Assembly: GCA_000310025.1 (NCBI GenBank) | Contig: FN649741.1 | Location: 6,283,613-6,331,638, forward strand | Source: Ectocarpus siliculosus | Lineage: Eukaryota > Sar > Phaeophyceae > Ectocarpales > Ectocarpaceae | DNA length: 48,026 bases | Direction of reading: 5' to 3' | Notes under the pieces: model-generated | What the model saw: only the letters and a program-made list of their open reading frames with translations | Database searches by the model: none | What the model was told of the DNA's origin: nothing | Shown here: piece after piece, positions 29,761-41,487 of the stretch | Layout: every line of letters begins with the position of its first letter | How positions within the stretch are numbered: position 1 is the stretch's first letter | Program-made: the position numbers and the translations under genes

Positions 29761-32169
29761 TGGTCCGCGGGAGATAAGATTTCGTTATGAAATTCATTGA
29801 TCTTCATGATCTTCATGATCTCGGAGAATGAGCTAGAGCATTTTTTCACTATGAGGCCCATAGTGACCCTAGTACCAGACAAGGCAGAACATCGAGATGG
29901 GGAGATACAACGCGCTCTACATCCATGAAAGGCCCAGTTATCGGTATCGAAGATGGATGACAAGTATTGTAGTGTTGTCAGTTGGTTTGAGGGCTACAAC
30001 GGTTCAGGGTTCGGTGAGGTTGCACGGAGTATATTGTGAGGGGTGGTCAATGAATCGGCTATGTCTGGAAAACTGCCTCTCTACCGTTGTTCATGCCCGT
30101 TGATGCCCGCCACCAAGGTGAATCATACATTGAAAGACAAACCAGAAGCCTGGCATTGAGATATGTAGCTTGCACGGACGTTTGAGGAGACTACATTAAT
30201 GACGGTGATGCGGATGAACTCTGTCGGTGTTCGCCATAGCCGTGAGGCATGTTGCTGTTCATTTGCACCCCAAATGCTGTGTTCTCTGCCACAACCAACG
30301 ATGGACTACACATCAAAGAAGATCGTGTGACATATGGCATGCAAACAAATCGGCGAGAATACCTCACGGGATAATTTTAGTCCCACGGTGATTCCCTAAC
30401 TTCTTCTCGGCGGACATACCAGAAGTACCAATAGAAACACGATGAACAGACACAGAAGACCTCTGTTTTCTCCTCTACGGTAAAATGTCAGTCAAGGATA
30501 AATCGGCTGCACGAGGGTGCTTGTGTCAGTGGACGCAAATCCACATGGGCGCCTGGTCCTTAGGCAGAACCACGGACATGTCCGTTTGACTCGCTTTTCG
30601 CAGGGTATTGGCAGATGCTGCAATACTTCTTTGTGCGTTGCGGTCGACTCCGTCCACACACTCGACAAGGCTCTCCCGTCCGGACGGAGCGCATGTGAAG
30701 GGTGTACCATCCGGACAGCCACCCGCAGATGTTCTTTGTGGGAGAGAGCAGCGGTCGTTCGAGCCGCACACAACTTCGAAGACCAACGGCGGCATTTCGT
30801 CGTGCACTCCTTATAGGAAACAGGTTTAGCACGTGGGCAGATCAACCCACCAATGCACTACAGACGCTATACTCTCGGAGTACTTTTTAGCAGCGCCGAT
30901 AGTGCAAAAACGCGCCAGTACAACGTCGCGCGTGAGAGGGTGATACGCTCACGGACGGAATCAGCCGCAAGTGTCTTTAGGGGAATAAGCCACAACAGCC
31001 CCCCAAGTTTGTTGTCCACAGCAACGAACGGCGTTCTGTGCTTTGCCGTGACACCCACACGCCTTCTGCTTTGTGGTCCTGGGTTGTGGGGATGTATGGA
31101 CTTCCAGCTCGGCACGGTCAACCTAGACTTACCTCGGCGATTCACGATAAAACATGCGAAAGCATCAGCCGTCCCTCACTGCGACAAGCTTTTGGTCATG
31201 TAGAACCGAAAGGACAGTGGTTGCCGAACTGCTTCTGCAGAGGTTTAGCAGGAATTGCGTTGCGGTGGAGGGAGGAGCTCGAGGGCCGGAACTACAGTAC
31301 AGCTGCACCTCTTCAGCTACGCATATGTACGAACCGTCACACGAGACACGAGCTACCCACATTCGCATGAGGATCTCGGTACGAGAAACAATAGAATATC
31401 ATTGCAACGTATAGACCCTTCAATCGTCAATCTTCACTCGAGATTGGGGGTGATGAACAGGGGTAGGGGTGTGCCGCGCGTCGTGCGTCAATTTCTTCTG
31501 TGGTTGGTTCAGAATCCGAACCCTGCCCCCGGAACCAACCGAACCAGCTTCTCGGAGAGCGAGTACGTAGATAGCATGGTAACATGGTAGCATAGACAAA
31601 GGCGTAGATAGCGAGACGATGGCAAGGATCGATCTAAAAGACAGGGTTGCAGGATATCTTCGAATTGTGCCGTCGTTGATATTATTGGGGTCATATTGCG
31701 AAGTCCTTGCTCCAATATATATGTTGTCACCGACATGCCCATCATCCTTACCATCTCCGGGCGGACGCCCCTTGATCGGTACAGCCAGTGGGTAGAGCTC
31801 AGCTCGTGCTTCCGTATTGTGTAGCGAGTTGAAATTTAAAGCAACCCGCTCTACGTGTGTGCGTCTCTATTACTACTACATTAATCGGTTGTGTGCTAAC
31901 CGGCTGATCAATCTATATGGAAGATTCTGGGTCTCATCAGTGCGGCAAAAAACGAAGAACAATTCGAAAGGTCTTGTACAGTAGTGCCAGGTGATGGTGC
32001 AGCACCAATCTTCAGCTGTGGACACACAGAACACCTTTTTTCTTTTTCCGCTACATTTTCTCCTGCAGCTCCTGCAGCGTTTGCTATGTTTTGTTTCGCA
32101 ATGAGGGTTCAACGGTCCCTTTCCATCGTCGACCGTGAAGCCCTATCTATATACCGAAAGCATGCCGGT
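29761..32169. other. Intergenic, no gene recognised
   Basis: Several overlapping frames at 30492-30845 are open on both strands, which points to high GC and not to coding. No domain or splice evidence was seen. The minus frame MLNLF... has two CxxC pairs (PCRVCGRSRPQ, YCSICQYP) but nothing else. Confidence 0.45.
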
Positions 32170-32471
32170 CGCCCCGGTGGTCTAGTTGGTATCCTCGAAA
32201 CCTGAGAGGTCAGGTCAGGGGTTCGAATCCCGGCGTAAGCGAACTTTTCTTGCAAAGTGAGTTTTGCTCTCACTTCCGCTCCTGGCCTAGTGGACAGCGC
32301 TAGTTCGTGTTTATACAGAGGGAAGAGAGTGCTGAACTCTTCTCGCAATAAAAATCGAAGGCAACGTACCGCAGGAGGAGAGGCTAGCGAGGGGCTCTTC
32401 TGTGTGATCACGGGTTGGAGTAAACGGCACTACGGTGCTGTGAGCGCTGATTTGAAGCGAAAAAAAAAAAA
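32170..32471 (+). mobile_element. SINE with tRNA-like head and A tail
   Basis: The head contains an A box (TGGTCTAGTTGG at 32178-32189) and a B box (GGTTCGAATCC at 32220-32230) at tRNA spacing. The acceptor stem does not pair, so it is not a working tRNA. A second A-box-like sequence (TGGCCTAGTGGACAGCGC) lies about 105 bases downstream in the body. The element ends in a 12-A run at 32460-32471. RNA polymerase III would transcribe it and a LINE reverse transcriptase would copy it. Target duplications were not found. Confidence 0.7.
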
Positions 32472-33700
32472 TTGAGAGATGAGGCACCGATCGGTAAGAT
32501 ATCACCCGTCAGAGAGATCGGACAGGGGAAGCGAGAAAATCAACAACGGGCAAAAATCGATTTCTGCGTCGGTGTCGGAGAGATCCAACTCGGTGCCACC
32601 TTTTAACTGCTGCAAAGACGCACACGCAAAGAGTACCTTGTACATTCACGTACCGTCGCGGTTCACGGGTTGAGTCGAACTTGTCTCAACATCATTGGTA
32701 TCTATCGCAAAGGAAAATGGATACAATGAAGCAAGCACATACACGAGTCGACCCACAGCCTAGAGACGGAACTCCAACTGGCTGCCAAACGTACTGGTAC
32801 TCATCAACGAAGGCAGCAAAGACTGAGGAAAGAACATCTGCCAACAAGAAGCGGGAGGCAAACCAATAACGTGTGAATCCCTCGTGTGTGGGTCGAATGA
32901 CGATGGAAAGGTGGATGGCCCACATATGTACGTTCTCCGCAGGCTTATGCTTACAAACCGGCACAACCATTAAACACCCTGCGGCAAGTCATTCAGCCTT
33001 AAAAAACATGTTTTCCTCCAGGACGTTGCCAAACCTCAAGGTGTTAAAAGCTCCAAAACAAGCAATTACTCCGTGGGTAAAACCATACACCATCCACTGA
33101 AGTCTACCTTCGAACGCATCCGGTATCCCATTTTTCGCTACCCATAAATGATCCCACATATTCTTAGGAACAGTAATTTTCGGGATGTAAACTGGAAAAT
33201 GAAGCAGACAGCACATACGTGGTGCCAGAAATGAACGTTCGCCAATAGCGCAGCCAATGTCGCGCGCCAAAACGAAGTGAAAAGACAAGCCGCACACCAT
33301 CTCCACGAGGCGCTGGGTGCATCGTCGCCAATAAAATGGGCGGCAGGAGGACCCACGACTTACACCCACTCGTGGTGGGATCTACTACAGAATATATGCA
33401 CAAATGTGGTGCCTCGTACTGCTGTGCCCTCTGCCCTCACCCCTAGACCTTGTGTTCATCACCCAAAAACAAAGAACAACTGGAGGTGCGAAACGACGAC
33501 CAAAGTACCCACAGGTAAACACCTGCTCGCTAGTTGTACTTCCACTACAGCCGATCTCCACAACCGTTGACGGACGAGCGAAACGTTACACACAGTAGGC
33601 TTCAGCCATGCCCAAGTAGTCAGCCATGCCCAAATAGTCAGAAATCAAGAGGCACAGTCACTCTATGCCCCCCACACTTATTTCTGCTGGAGGTAACGCG
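32472..33700. other. Intergenic, one short tandem repeat
   Basis: No gene was recognised. Near 33605-33642 an 18-base unit AGCCATGCCCAARTAGTC is repeated twice. The minus frame at 33369-32989 is open for 126 codons but has no identifiable domain. Confidence 0.5.
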
Positions 33701-34885
33701 CTAAACCCCCGCCAACGGCAAAGTGTCGTACCTTGGGGGCGGCTGCCGTTGCGGTTGCGCCTGTTGGTACTGCTGCTGCTGCTGCTGCTGCGACGGCAGC
33801 TCGGTTGCATATGGTCTCGCCGCAGCAACAGAGGGAGGCCGTAATCCTTCCGGCAGGTCAGCGACAACAGGAACCCCTTTCCCGCCGCCCCCGCCTACGC
33901 CACCTTCACTTCCACTGCTGGGGATGCCGTTGCTCTTGTTGGCGAGCATGAGGCTGTGGCAGCACTTGTAGAGGGGGCCGTCCCCCGTGCGCCTCGCGCA
34001 CAGGCAAAGAGCAACCGTTATTATGACGGCGAGGATCAAGGCCGTCACCCCCACACCGAAAGTCGCCCCGACTTCTGCCTCGTAGCCAGCGTCCCAAAAA
34101 GTGTAGTAACCATCGTAGCCGCTGGAGTAGGACGTGCCGTCATCATTCGCTGAAACATCGACATCCATACGCATCCGTGCCCCGCGACCAAAGGCCGAAA
34201 GGACATGGACAATTCCGTGTGCGGATAGGGGCGGGGGGGGATCCAAATTGCGTTGAGAGGCAGAACTATGGGGGGGCGAATACACGAAAGAAAACGAGCG
34301 CAGCGAAAATCCAGGTGATTGTCATTGGCGTAGCAGCTGCGCTTACTACCCCTCGAGTGCGTGCACGCCGCAGGGAGAAGCGAGGCGTGCAGCAGGGGGT
34401 GGAGCCTTGCAAACGCCGACGTACATCTATCCATGGGAGGTCTGGATAGTCATAGAACATGATGGGGCGCGAACAGAACCTTTCAACTCTCCGGCAGGGG
34501 GCAACGCAACAAAAAAAAACATGGGGAGGGGGGAGGGGGGAGGGGGGGGCAGCGAGACTATGGATACCACAGACGCAGGAGCCTTGCAACACACAACTCC
34601 TGCAGAGAACGCAAACGAACAGAGCCTCAAAGAAACAGATCAGGTATACGGTGAGCAGCCATTGCTAAGTTTGGATGATAACTCACGCAAGTTGTCGAAC
34701 TCCTGCGCAAGCACGCCAGCCAGCGCCACCGCCACGAGCTGAAACAAGGCATACGTCGCCATGAGCGCACCCCCAACGAACGCCAGGGTCCTGGCCGAGG
34801 CGCACTTTCCTGCCTCCGGTCGGAAGAAGGCCAAGGCTAGCAGCAACACGGACACCGAGCATACGATGGTGGCCAATATCTGCAT
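33701..34885 (-). CDS. Three-TM membrane protein with PPxY and poly-Q tail
   Basis: Exon 1 (34885-34687) starts at ATG (MQILATIV); the frame is open upstream but lacks an earlier in-frame ATG. It encodes two hydrophobic helices, about residues 2-20 and 36-59. Its donor TTGC/GTGAGTTATC joins in phase to acceptor GATGTTTCAG at 34149. Exon 2 has a loop with Tyr and Trp (GYDGYYTFWDAGYEAE), a third helix (residues 96-118), then a long tail with a Gly run, seven Gln and PPPRYDTLPL. The predicted length is 215. The loop suggests a claudin/MARVEL-like multi-pass fold, but only three helices are clear. PPRY is a PPxY motif, usually bound by WW domains such as Nedd4-type ligases. Confidence 0.6.
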
Positions 34886-35462
34886 TGCAGTGAAGGCCCG
34901 GTCTGCCACACATGTGGGCGAGCGCCACCGAAAGATGAGCGGGGCAAGTGTTCAGAGCGGGGGGGTGGCGAGAAAGGGGACAGTTGCCGAAAATAGTCGG
35001 CGTGCAGGTAGTGCAAGACGTCGATGGAGCTTACGTCTTGAGCATGGGGCTGCGTCGGGTGTGCAACGTGCGGTCTACGCCGAGAGTGGCCCAGCGTGTT
35101 TGGATCTTCGAGGGGTGGAGCGCTCCTACGGCTTTCAAACATCATTCCAGTCGTCTTTGGTGTCGTTTTCTCCACATCCAAGCGTTTCAGGCCGAACGGA
35201 TGGATGTACGCCTTGCAACGCGCGACGGGAATAGAACCAAAATCACCGAGGTACATATGGTGCTACAGAGAGCAGTCGAATCCACACGTGTACAGAGATG
35301 GCGACGGAACGGAAGAGAAGAGAAGAAACCGCCAAGGACCGTCTGAAATGGAAATGGAGCAAAAGACAGCCACAACAAAAACGAGAGAAGTGAGAAGGGC
35401 GCGAAAGAGGCCACATGCACTATTACACACATCGGGGACCCACGAGGGAGCACCCTTTAGCA

Positions 35463-35663
35463 TCAGAAACAAGTACAGCCCCAACTCATCTCACATAGGT
35501 CACAGATAGAAACGAGATCCTTCTGCTGGTCGGCGTCGAACATATCGTCGTCGTCACTGTCGTCGAGGTCGTCGCAGATTGTGAGGACGGAGTCTTGCCC
35601 TGCAGCGAGCCAATCCCCCTGCCCGTTGTCCTTGATCCACTTGTCATCAGCGGCGGCAGACAC
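35463..35663 (-). CDS. Acidic last-exon candidate in unit A, copy 1
   Basis: After an acceptor (TTCGGCTCGTGCCAG) the frame reads VSAAADDKWIKDNGQGDWLA, then DSVLTICDDLDDSDDDDMFDA and continues to a stop. The same exon and acceptor occur at 42353-42186 in copy 2, with the acidic core kept and the tail changed. It resembles an acidic C-terminal tail of a nuclear or chaperone-like protein. Upstream exons were not found, and the duplication itself could explain the conservation. Confidence 0.35.
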   Translation of the reverse strand: MSAAADDKWIKDNGQGDWLAAGQDSVLTICDDLDDSDDDDMFDADQQKDLVSICDLCEMSWGCTCF

Positions 35664-36241
35664 CTGGCACGAGCCGAACCAGCAGAAAGAAAGGTCACGC
35701 ACGTCGTTGCTTTCCTCAGCAACCTATACCCGTTCTGACCTCTCCTCCGTACCACCCCGCACAAATCTACTGTATACCTGTACACCACAACAAAGAGAGC
35801 AAAATAATGCGTTGCCAACGACAACATACTCTGCGAGTCTTCCGACTCTCTGCGTGCAACAGCGACGGCACCGTGATCGCACTGTAGGTACACTCCAAAG
35901 AATTGCGGCCGTGAAGTGGCATCGGTTGACGAGAAACCCTTGGCAACAACGGTACGAACGTGCATCAAGGATATGTGACACGAAAACGGAGCAATGAACC
36001 GGCACATGGAATCATCGCGAACGAATCCTGAACCACCCCTTGTTTCTAAACCTCATACACATCATCAAGCTTCAGGAACAAAAAGCAAGGCTGTGCAGCA
36101 CCGGCAAGGGCGTGGTTTACAGGGACAGGTGATCAACTGGTATCCCTGCTTCGTTCAGAATTCAAGAGGGAGTCAGCTGTGTGCACACTTGTAGAAACGG
36201 CGGGTCGAGAAAGTCATGCCAAAGTTGTCGTCGGTGTCGCT

Positions 36242-36259
36242 GGTGGTGGTGGTGGTGGT
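36242..36259 (+). repeat. (GGT)6 microsatellite in unit A copy 1
   Basis: Six GGT triplets; the second unit at 42940-42966 has nine. The number differs between copies, while the surrounding 100 bases are nearly the same. Confidence 0.9.
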
Positions 36260-36779
36260 GCTCTTTGTCTTGGCAAAAAGAAAGGTTCTGACCCCTCTCC
36301 CCTCTCAACAACACTTCCTCTTCCGTACGCAAAGAAAAATACCCGTGGTTGCTGGGCCCTTGGTGTCTCGCCTCCGGGTGTCGACGTCAATCCCGATCAA
36401 CCACCTTAATCGACTCAAGCAGAGCGCAAAATTTTGAATCAAAGCAGCTTACCAACCCAACAGCGATATGACTGCTATAGCTGGCCGTTCAATTCTTCGC
36501 ATAGGCAAGGTTGAAGCGTCGGACAGTGTGCCGTCGGGGAGATTACAGGCAAGCCATTTCCGACAAAACGCAGCGGCCTTCGCAGGGTCAATAAGTATAT
36601 TACTAGGTAAACGTCTTGGATAAAGAATGCAATCGGGGAAGTTGGGTTAGGGCTAGGGGTAGGGCCTGCTTTCCCCTCCCTGTTCTATTTCCTCAAAAAC
36701 GTAATTTCTCGCGACGGCGGTCGACAAAAACAGTCGCTGACCCTTCCCCAAACCCTCCCCGTCGTCGACATGTCGAGTA

Positions 36780-37150
36780 CAGTGGGGGCCCCGGTTTAGC
36801 GACCCCTATTATGGTAGTCGCGTGTATCGAACATATCTCTGGAGTCCACCTGTTGCGCTGGTGTCACGGCGTGTGCTTCGATGAAAACCAACTCTCCATA
36901 TGGGCGCATACCATCATGCGTGAATGTGTGCGTCCTTCCGCGGGTGTTGTGTCCTTTGTGTGAGGAAAGAGCGCGGGGTCTCCGCAAAACATTGAAGCGA
37001 TGGCCGCTATTGCTCCCTGAAAACAGCTCAAAAAGCCGCTATTGTGGGGTATAGCGGTCAATGGCCGCTGAACCGGGGGGCAGCGGTGTCAAGAGATGGG
37101 GTCGCCACAGCAGGGCACGTTGCTTAACAGGGGGCCGCTATGCCCCACTG
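36780..37150 (+). mobile_element. MITE with CAGTGGGG termini, copy 1
   Basis: The 371-bp element begins CAGTGGGGGCCCCGGTTTAG and ends GGCCGCTATGCCCCACTG, so the tips are inverted. TA flanks the left tip and lies three bases beyond the right tip, as in Tc1/mariner-pogo insertions. AGCGG/CCGCT motifs recur near both ends, like subterminal transposase sites. No ORF is present, so it would need a transposase in trans. Copy 2 is at 43489-43862. Confidence 0.7.
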
Positions 37151-38604
37151 CTGTACCACGAAAGTTCCTCCTGAGGATTTTGGTCAACGGTGACGGTCAT
37201 CTGTGTAGAAGGTTCTGCGGAGAATCTAAATATTTCTTACGGTGAACTACGAGCTGTACTCCCTCACCGCGAAGATCCACACCAACCAGGACGATGCCGC
37301 AATACACCAAAACGTCAGGCGCGGGGTGCACTGAAAGCCCGGTGCACACTCATTTCCCTGCTGCTGCTGGGGCGGCGGCATCGTAACGACCGGCTGCGAC
37401 ATCTTCGCCGCGTGGTGACTGCAGAGGGCATGGGGGGGGGGGGGGGTAGGTCAACATCAATGGCTTACGCAAAGTACGGTGTTGTGTCTTTGAATCATGC
37501 ACATTTTGCAGACTTCAAGCAGATTGTTCGTGGAGAGGTTGAACGTAGTAAATCGAGTGTCCGCTTCGCTGGAATCATCCGGGTACTCCCTGGGACGGAA
37601 AATACCAACCTTAAGAAAAACAACCACAGACGACAGTTCAACAGCAAGTCTGGCTGGAGGGCGGGGGGGCAAACAACACCTAACATAGCGTTGCTAGGGT
37701 TATCGCCTAAGCCCAGCAAAGACACAGGGAAGGGCAGTCGCTCTGATGCTGTGCTGTTCGGCCCCCAAAATAATTTTGGGGTATCGCAATGATGATCACT
37801 GCACTTCCAGCTCCTTTTGCAAGGCCCACGACCAGGAGAAATTTAGGGTACTTCTGGTATTATCACTCTGGAATATGCCCCTTCTGCAGTAGAGGCGTTG
37901 AGTGTGACTGCATAAAACGGCCTAGGGAGATATTCCATTGCCGACACGTGTTTGGGGGCCTTGAGATCATCGCCTACAACATTCAGTCGCTGCTGATGTA
38001 TGGATCTCTCAACACGTAGGGCATTTCTTAGGTAGTGGCCGGGGGATGAAGAAAACTCTAACGCTAACTAACCCCACACGTGGCAGGCAGCTAAACTGGC
38101 GCATGATCACCTCTACAATAGCAGTAGGTCTTCCTGAGATAGGTTCTGGGTTGGCGTTGGTTCGGAAATTCTACAAGGGTAGTTTGGTCGTCCTTGCAGG
38201 AAACCTACTGTAGGTCGCTGTTGGGTGGTACATGTCCTTCTAGCAAGCCTGTTTAAGCGGGACTGATTGTATACTCGGGTGCGCGCACGCCGAGTGGGTG
38301 TATCTCTTGCTTGCCTTCCCGTGGATGCACTCACACCAACGCGTTTTCCAACCTTTTGTTGCACGCTCTGGCCGGTTTCGCGGTGTGGTATGAAGGGGTG
38401 TGCCTGCCTCTCGCCGTTGCCCAAAAAGCAAAAAATGATCACGCCCCCCTTCCATCAGTCCCGCGAAGAAAACTTCCTTCGCCCCATGTGAGCTTGCAGC
38501 AATCGATTGTTTTCACAAAAGTTCCCGACCAAAAGGTGCCAAAAAACTTGAACTCTCTTACAACTTGATGCTCCCATAAAAATCTTTGCTAGAGATATTC
38601 GGGT

Positions 38605-39142
38605 GGGGGGGGGGGTACTCATAGTCGTGCATGCCGTAATCGTTAGACCATTGACCTCGCATCCCTACAAGGCCGGGATGGAGCACGCCGGGTTCTCATC
38701 GAACCAGGCTCTCACATCACCAAGCGCAAAGCATCGTAAGGTATTCGGCGAGTCGCGTGAAGGGCGCGCTGCATCCTGCTAGGGGTGTTCGGCATCTTGT
38801 GCCTACTTCCTTGCGTACGGATGACAGCTGCATATATAATATATATGACTTAATTTATTTTCTGGTGCTTTCACTTCTAGACAGTTATGAGCAATGTGTA
38901 AGTGCCTCGAGGAGGCTTGACCAGTTTAACATAACGTGGTGCGATCATCCCCCTCGCGCGGAGTGAGGCCGCACAACATAATCTACTCGACCACCATTCA
39001 TGGTTACCGCAAAAAAAAAAAAAAGGCAAAAAAAAAAAAAACGGCAACCTGGTTGTCGAACTCACGAAGTGATTTGGCTTGTTTTATAATATCGCTGCCA
39101 AGCGACGAAAATCCAACCCCGACGGCAAACACCGGGGGGGGG
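38605..39142. repeat. G-run-bounded 0.6 kb repeat, copy 3
   Basis: An 11-G run at 38605-38615 followed by TACTCATAGTCGTGCATGCC starts the element. It ends at the G-run 39134-39142. It matches 25539-26154 apart from the missing 67-bp duplication and a longer TA tract (ATATATAATATATATG). It sits exactly at the end of unit A, between A and B, and copy 2 of the duplication lacks it there. So it probably inserted after the duplication, or removed sequence there. Confidence 0.85.
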
Positions 39143-39201
39143 CACTTTAATTCCTATATATAAAGGGTAGGGGCCCGCGGGCGGGTACAGGTTTTCATCC
39201 A

Positions 39202-39834
39202 GGTACCCACGTGCGCGAGCTATGATCCTCTCTTGCGAGCCCCCAGCAAGACGAGCCAAAATCACGCAATAAACAGCACGCAAGCACATCATCAAGAGAG
39301 CACGTTAACCCACTCAAAATATGCGTGAGGGTCCTTCACTATATACATACACGTGTATTGTCATCCTACATGGAGTGTGCGTACATACGGTTTGCTCCAA
39401 AGAAACGCAACTTGCCAACAAGAAATTCGCACGAACAAGAGATTAGGGGGAGGTCCATGCAGGTAGCGGGATAACTTGCTCACTTGTACTTTGGTTTTGC
39501 ACCGCGAATCGAAGGGCAAAACATTCCAGAGAGAGATTTGATCCGCAACCTGCTGCAGCAGGTTTGCGAGGTTATCCGCTAGATAGGGGTCGACCAAAAC
39601 TAGCAAGCGTAGTGTATGTTGTCCCTCAGATGCATGTCCACACGAGCTGTAGATACCAAATACAGCAAGCTGCACACACCTGATCAACGGTTCATACGCA
39701 AACACCCAAAAACACCCATATCTTTCCTTCTGCACCCTCCAAGCATATATGCCTATAGGTCATGCAAGATGGTCCACAACCGTCTTGTTTGTGAGCCTGC
39801 TACCCAAAGAGGATGTATCGCCGATTGCTGTAGA
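39202..39834 (+). repeat. Duplicated unit B, copy 1
   Basis: This matches 45712-46388 with moderate divergence. The segment includes the GATCCTCTCTTGCGAGC block, the CACGTTAACCC block and a minus-strand tRNA-like region (39526-39589). It follows unit A in both halves, so A plus B were probably duplicated together, or B is itself an element inserted twice. Confidence 0.8.
39526..39589 (-). ncRNA. tRNA-like pseudogene in unit B, copy 1
   Basis: On the minus strand it starts CCCCTATCTAGCGGATAACC (A-box region) and carries a palindromic CTGCTGCAGCAGG anticodon-arm-like part. The B box is damaged (GGATCAAATCT for GGTTCGATTCC). It pairs poorly in the acceptor stem. Compare the better copy at 46076-46140. 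Confidence 0.4.
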
Positions 39835-40472
39835 TCAATATCTAAAAACACGAGTTGGTCAACAACATGATTGCTATTTTGACTCTTATCTCTGCGGATG
39901 GAGAGCCGATCCAAAAAGGCCAAACAATGCAACTAACTTTCTTGGATTGCTTATGCATCTCGATCGCCTTTGCCTAAGCGATGTGCGTGCGTTCTCTCCT
40001 TGCTATGGGTTTGACCAGATCAGTTAACCCCACAACCCTACGCTTTGGAGAGGCAACAGCAGCACATCCTCTCACAAGTGCTCACCCGTGGTCGAACGCA
40101 ATGGTTCAGGGTCGGTACCCTTTCTAGGAACATTCCTTGGGAAGGTGCAGCTCGTGCACAGAAACCTAGCTTTTTCACCCTTACGAACCTAGAGCTTGTA
40201 CCGTACACAGCAACCTAGCCCTTCCACCTCTACGCCGCGGCTTAGGCGTACACGAAGAGCAAACCTGATCCATCGTTCATTGTTCGTGAAAAAATGAGAA
40301 TGGTTTTCGACCTGTGTACACCTTGGTACACCTGGTACTTGACGCTTGTATGCATACTACTTTGTCACTGCCGAGCCTTGGTTGATAGTAACTCTTTGGG
40401 ACAAACCGATGTTGAACGTAGCAAGGCTAGGTTCTTCACGCGAGCAAGGCTAGGCTGCTCACCCCACATCTA

Positions 40473-40494
40473 CCCTAACCCTAACCCTAACCCT
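40473..40494 (+). repeat. Interstitial telomere-like (CCCTAA)n
   Basis: Three and a half CCCTAA units. It could be an internal telomere scar from end-joining repair. Upstream, near 40423-40454, a short AGCAAGGCTAGG motif is repeated twice. Confidence 0.85.
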
Positions 40495-41433
40495 CACCCA
40501 CGGCCAAAGCACGGCCTAGCGGCCGCGAACTGGGCGGCACGCGGCTGCGCCGCGTGCTCGGAATGCGGAACGGGGAGAGGGCGCTGGAGAGGAATCGGCC
40601 ACCAGAACCAACGCCAAACAACGCCCGAATAATCAGAACGCGTTTGTCTTAAAGATCTACTAAATATCTACTATCAATGTGCAAACACCACTCCTGCCGC
40701 ATGTGTAGTTAGTTGACTGCGAACATGTCGTGTGGGCGTTGATGTACCGGCAAGAGCGATATGCCCGACCCAAAGTAAAATGCCGTGGTGGCTCTACGAA
40801 CAATGCGGATACACTCGCAACAGAGGTCACGACGACACACATTGTGCTGGCCACATCCCCTTTATCGGCTCCCTTCGCAGCAAACGGCGAAATCGATCGA
40901 TGTGGTATCTTGTGCTGTACGTTGCGGACGACTATTTCTTCGGCTTCATTTTTTTTCTTCCATCTTTCATCAGGAATCAATTGCAGCGTGTAGCACCAAG
41001 CTTCGTACTGCAGCTCTCACCCGGCGACGCTGTCGAAAAGCAGGTACTAGAGCTCCAACGTTCGGTCCTGCAGTAGGGCTGGTCGCGCGTCCGTGCCTGC
41101 AAGGTGTGTGTGTGTTGTGTTGTTGCCTTGTTGTTCAACTTCAAAGGCAGAGTGTGCGGTGTGCGGCCCACCGGAGCGACAAAAGTCGGCTCACCTCCCA
41201 TACATAGGGGTCCAACAAAAAAAAAAAATATTTCGCGCGAAGCGCGAAAAGAAGGGTCGGAGAGAGACATCAAAGCAAGCGTCGTAGATAGATAATAAAG
41301 TATGGATGGAGCCTACGCCACCACGTAGGTCACCAGTGCGCACGCTCACACCTCACCCGATACCACCAGTCAGTCAGGGGATGAATGGGAGAGCTGTTTA
41401 GCTCTCATCATCATCAGCTCAGCGGCAGCAGTG

Positions 41434-41487
41434 CAGCTGCTGCTGCTGCTGCTTGCTGTTGCTGCCGGCGCTGCTGCTGCTGCTGTG
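41434..41487 (+). repeat. CTG/GCTGCT-rich microsatellite
   Basis: Interrupted CTG units with GCTTGCTGTTGCTGCCGG breaks. Frames through it encode poly-Ala, poly-Cys or poly-Gln and are artefacts. Confidence 0.85.

Larger units (their letters stand above)
35064..38604 (+). repeat. Segmental duplication unit A, copy 1
   Basis: This 3.54 kb block matches 41740-45281 in the same orientation almost throughout, with small indels and scattered substitutions. It begins at CAACGTGCGGTCTACGCC and ends at the TTCGG-G-run junction. Inside are an acidic coding-like exon, a (GGT)n tract, a pogo/Tc1-like MITE, and a plus-strand frame near 37500 (HAHFADFKQIVRGEVERSK) that is conserved in the copy. No transposase or RT is seen, so the unit is a segmental duplication or a very large non-autonomous element. 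Confidence 0.9.

Noticed and set aside
30492-30845. Overlapping frames on both strands, one with two CxxC pairs
   Set aside because: Open in many frames at once, which is expected from GC-rich sequence; no domain and no conserved copy.
32170-32245. Possible real tRNA gene
   Set aside because: A and B boxes are present, but the acceptor stem does not pair and an A tail lies downstream, so it is a SINE head.
33733-33971. Poly-Ala and Cys-rich plus-strand frames at the CTG run
   Set aside because: They are antisense to the Gln-rich tail of the membrane protein and reflect the CAG repeat.
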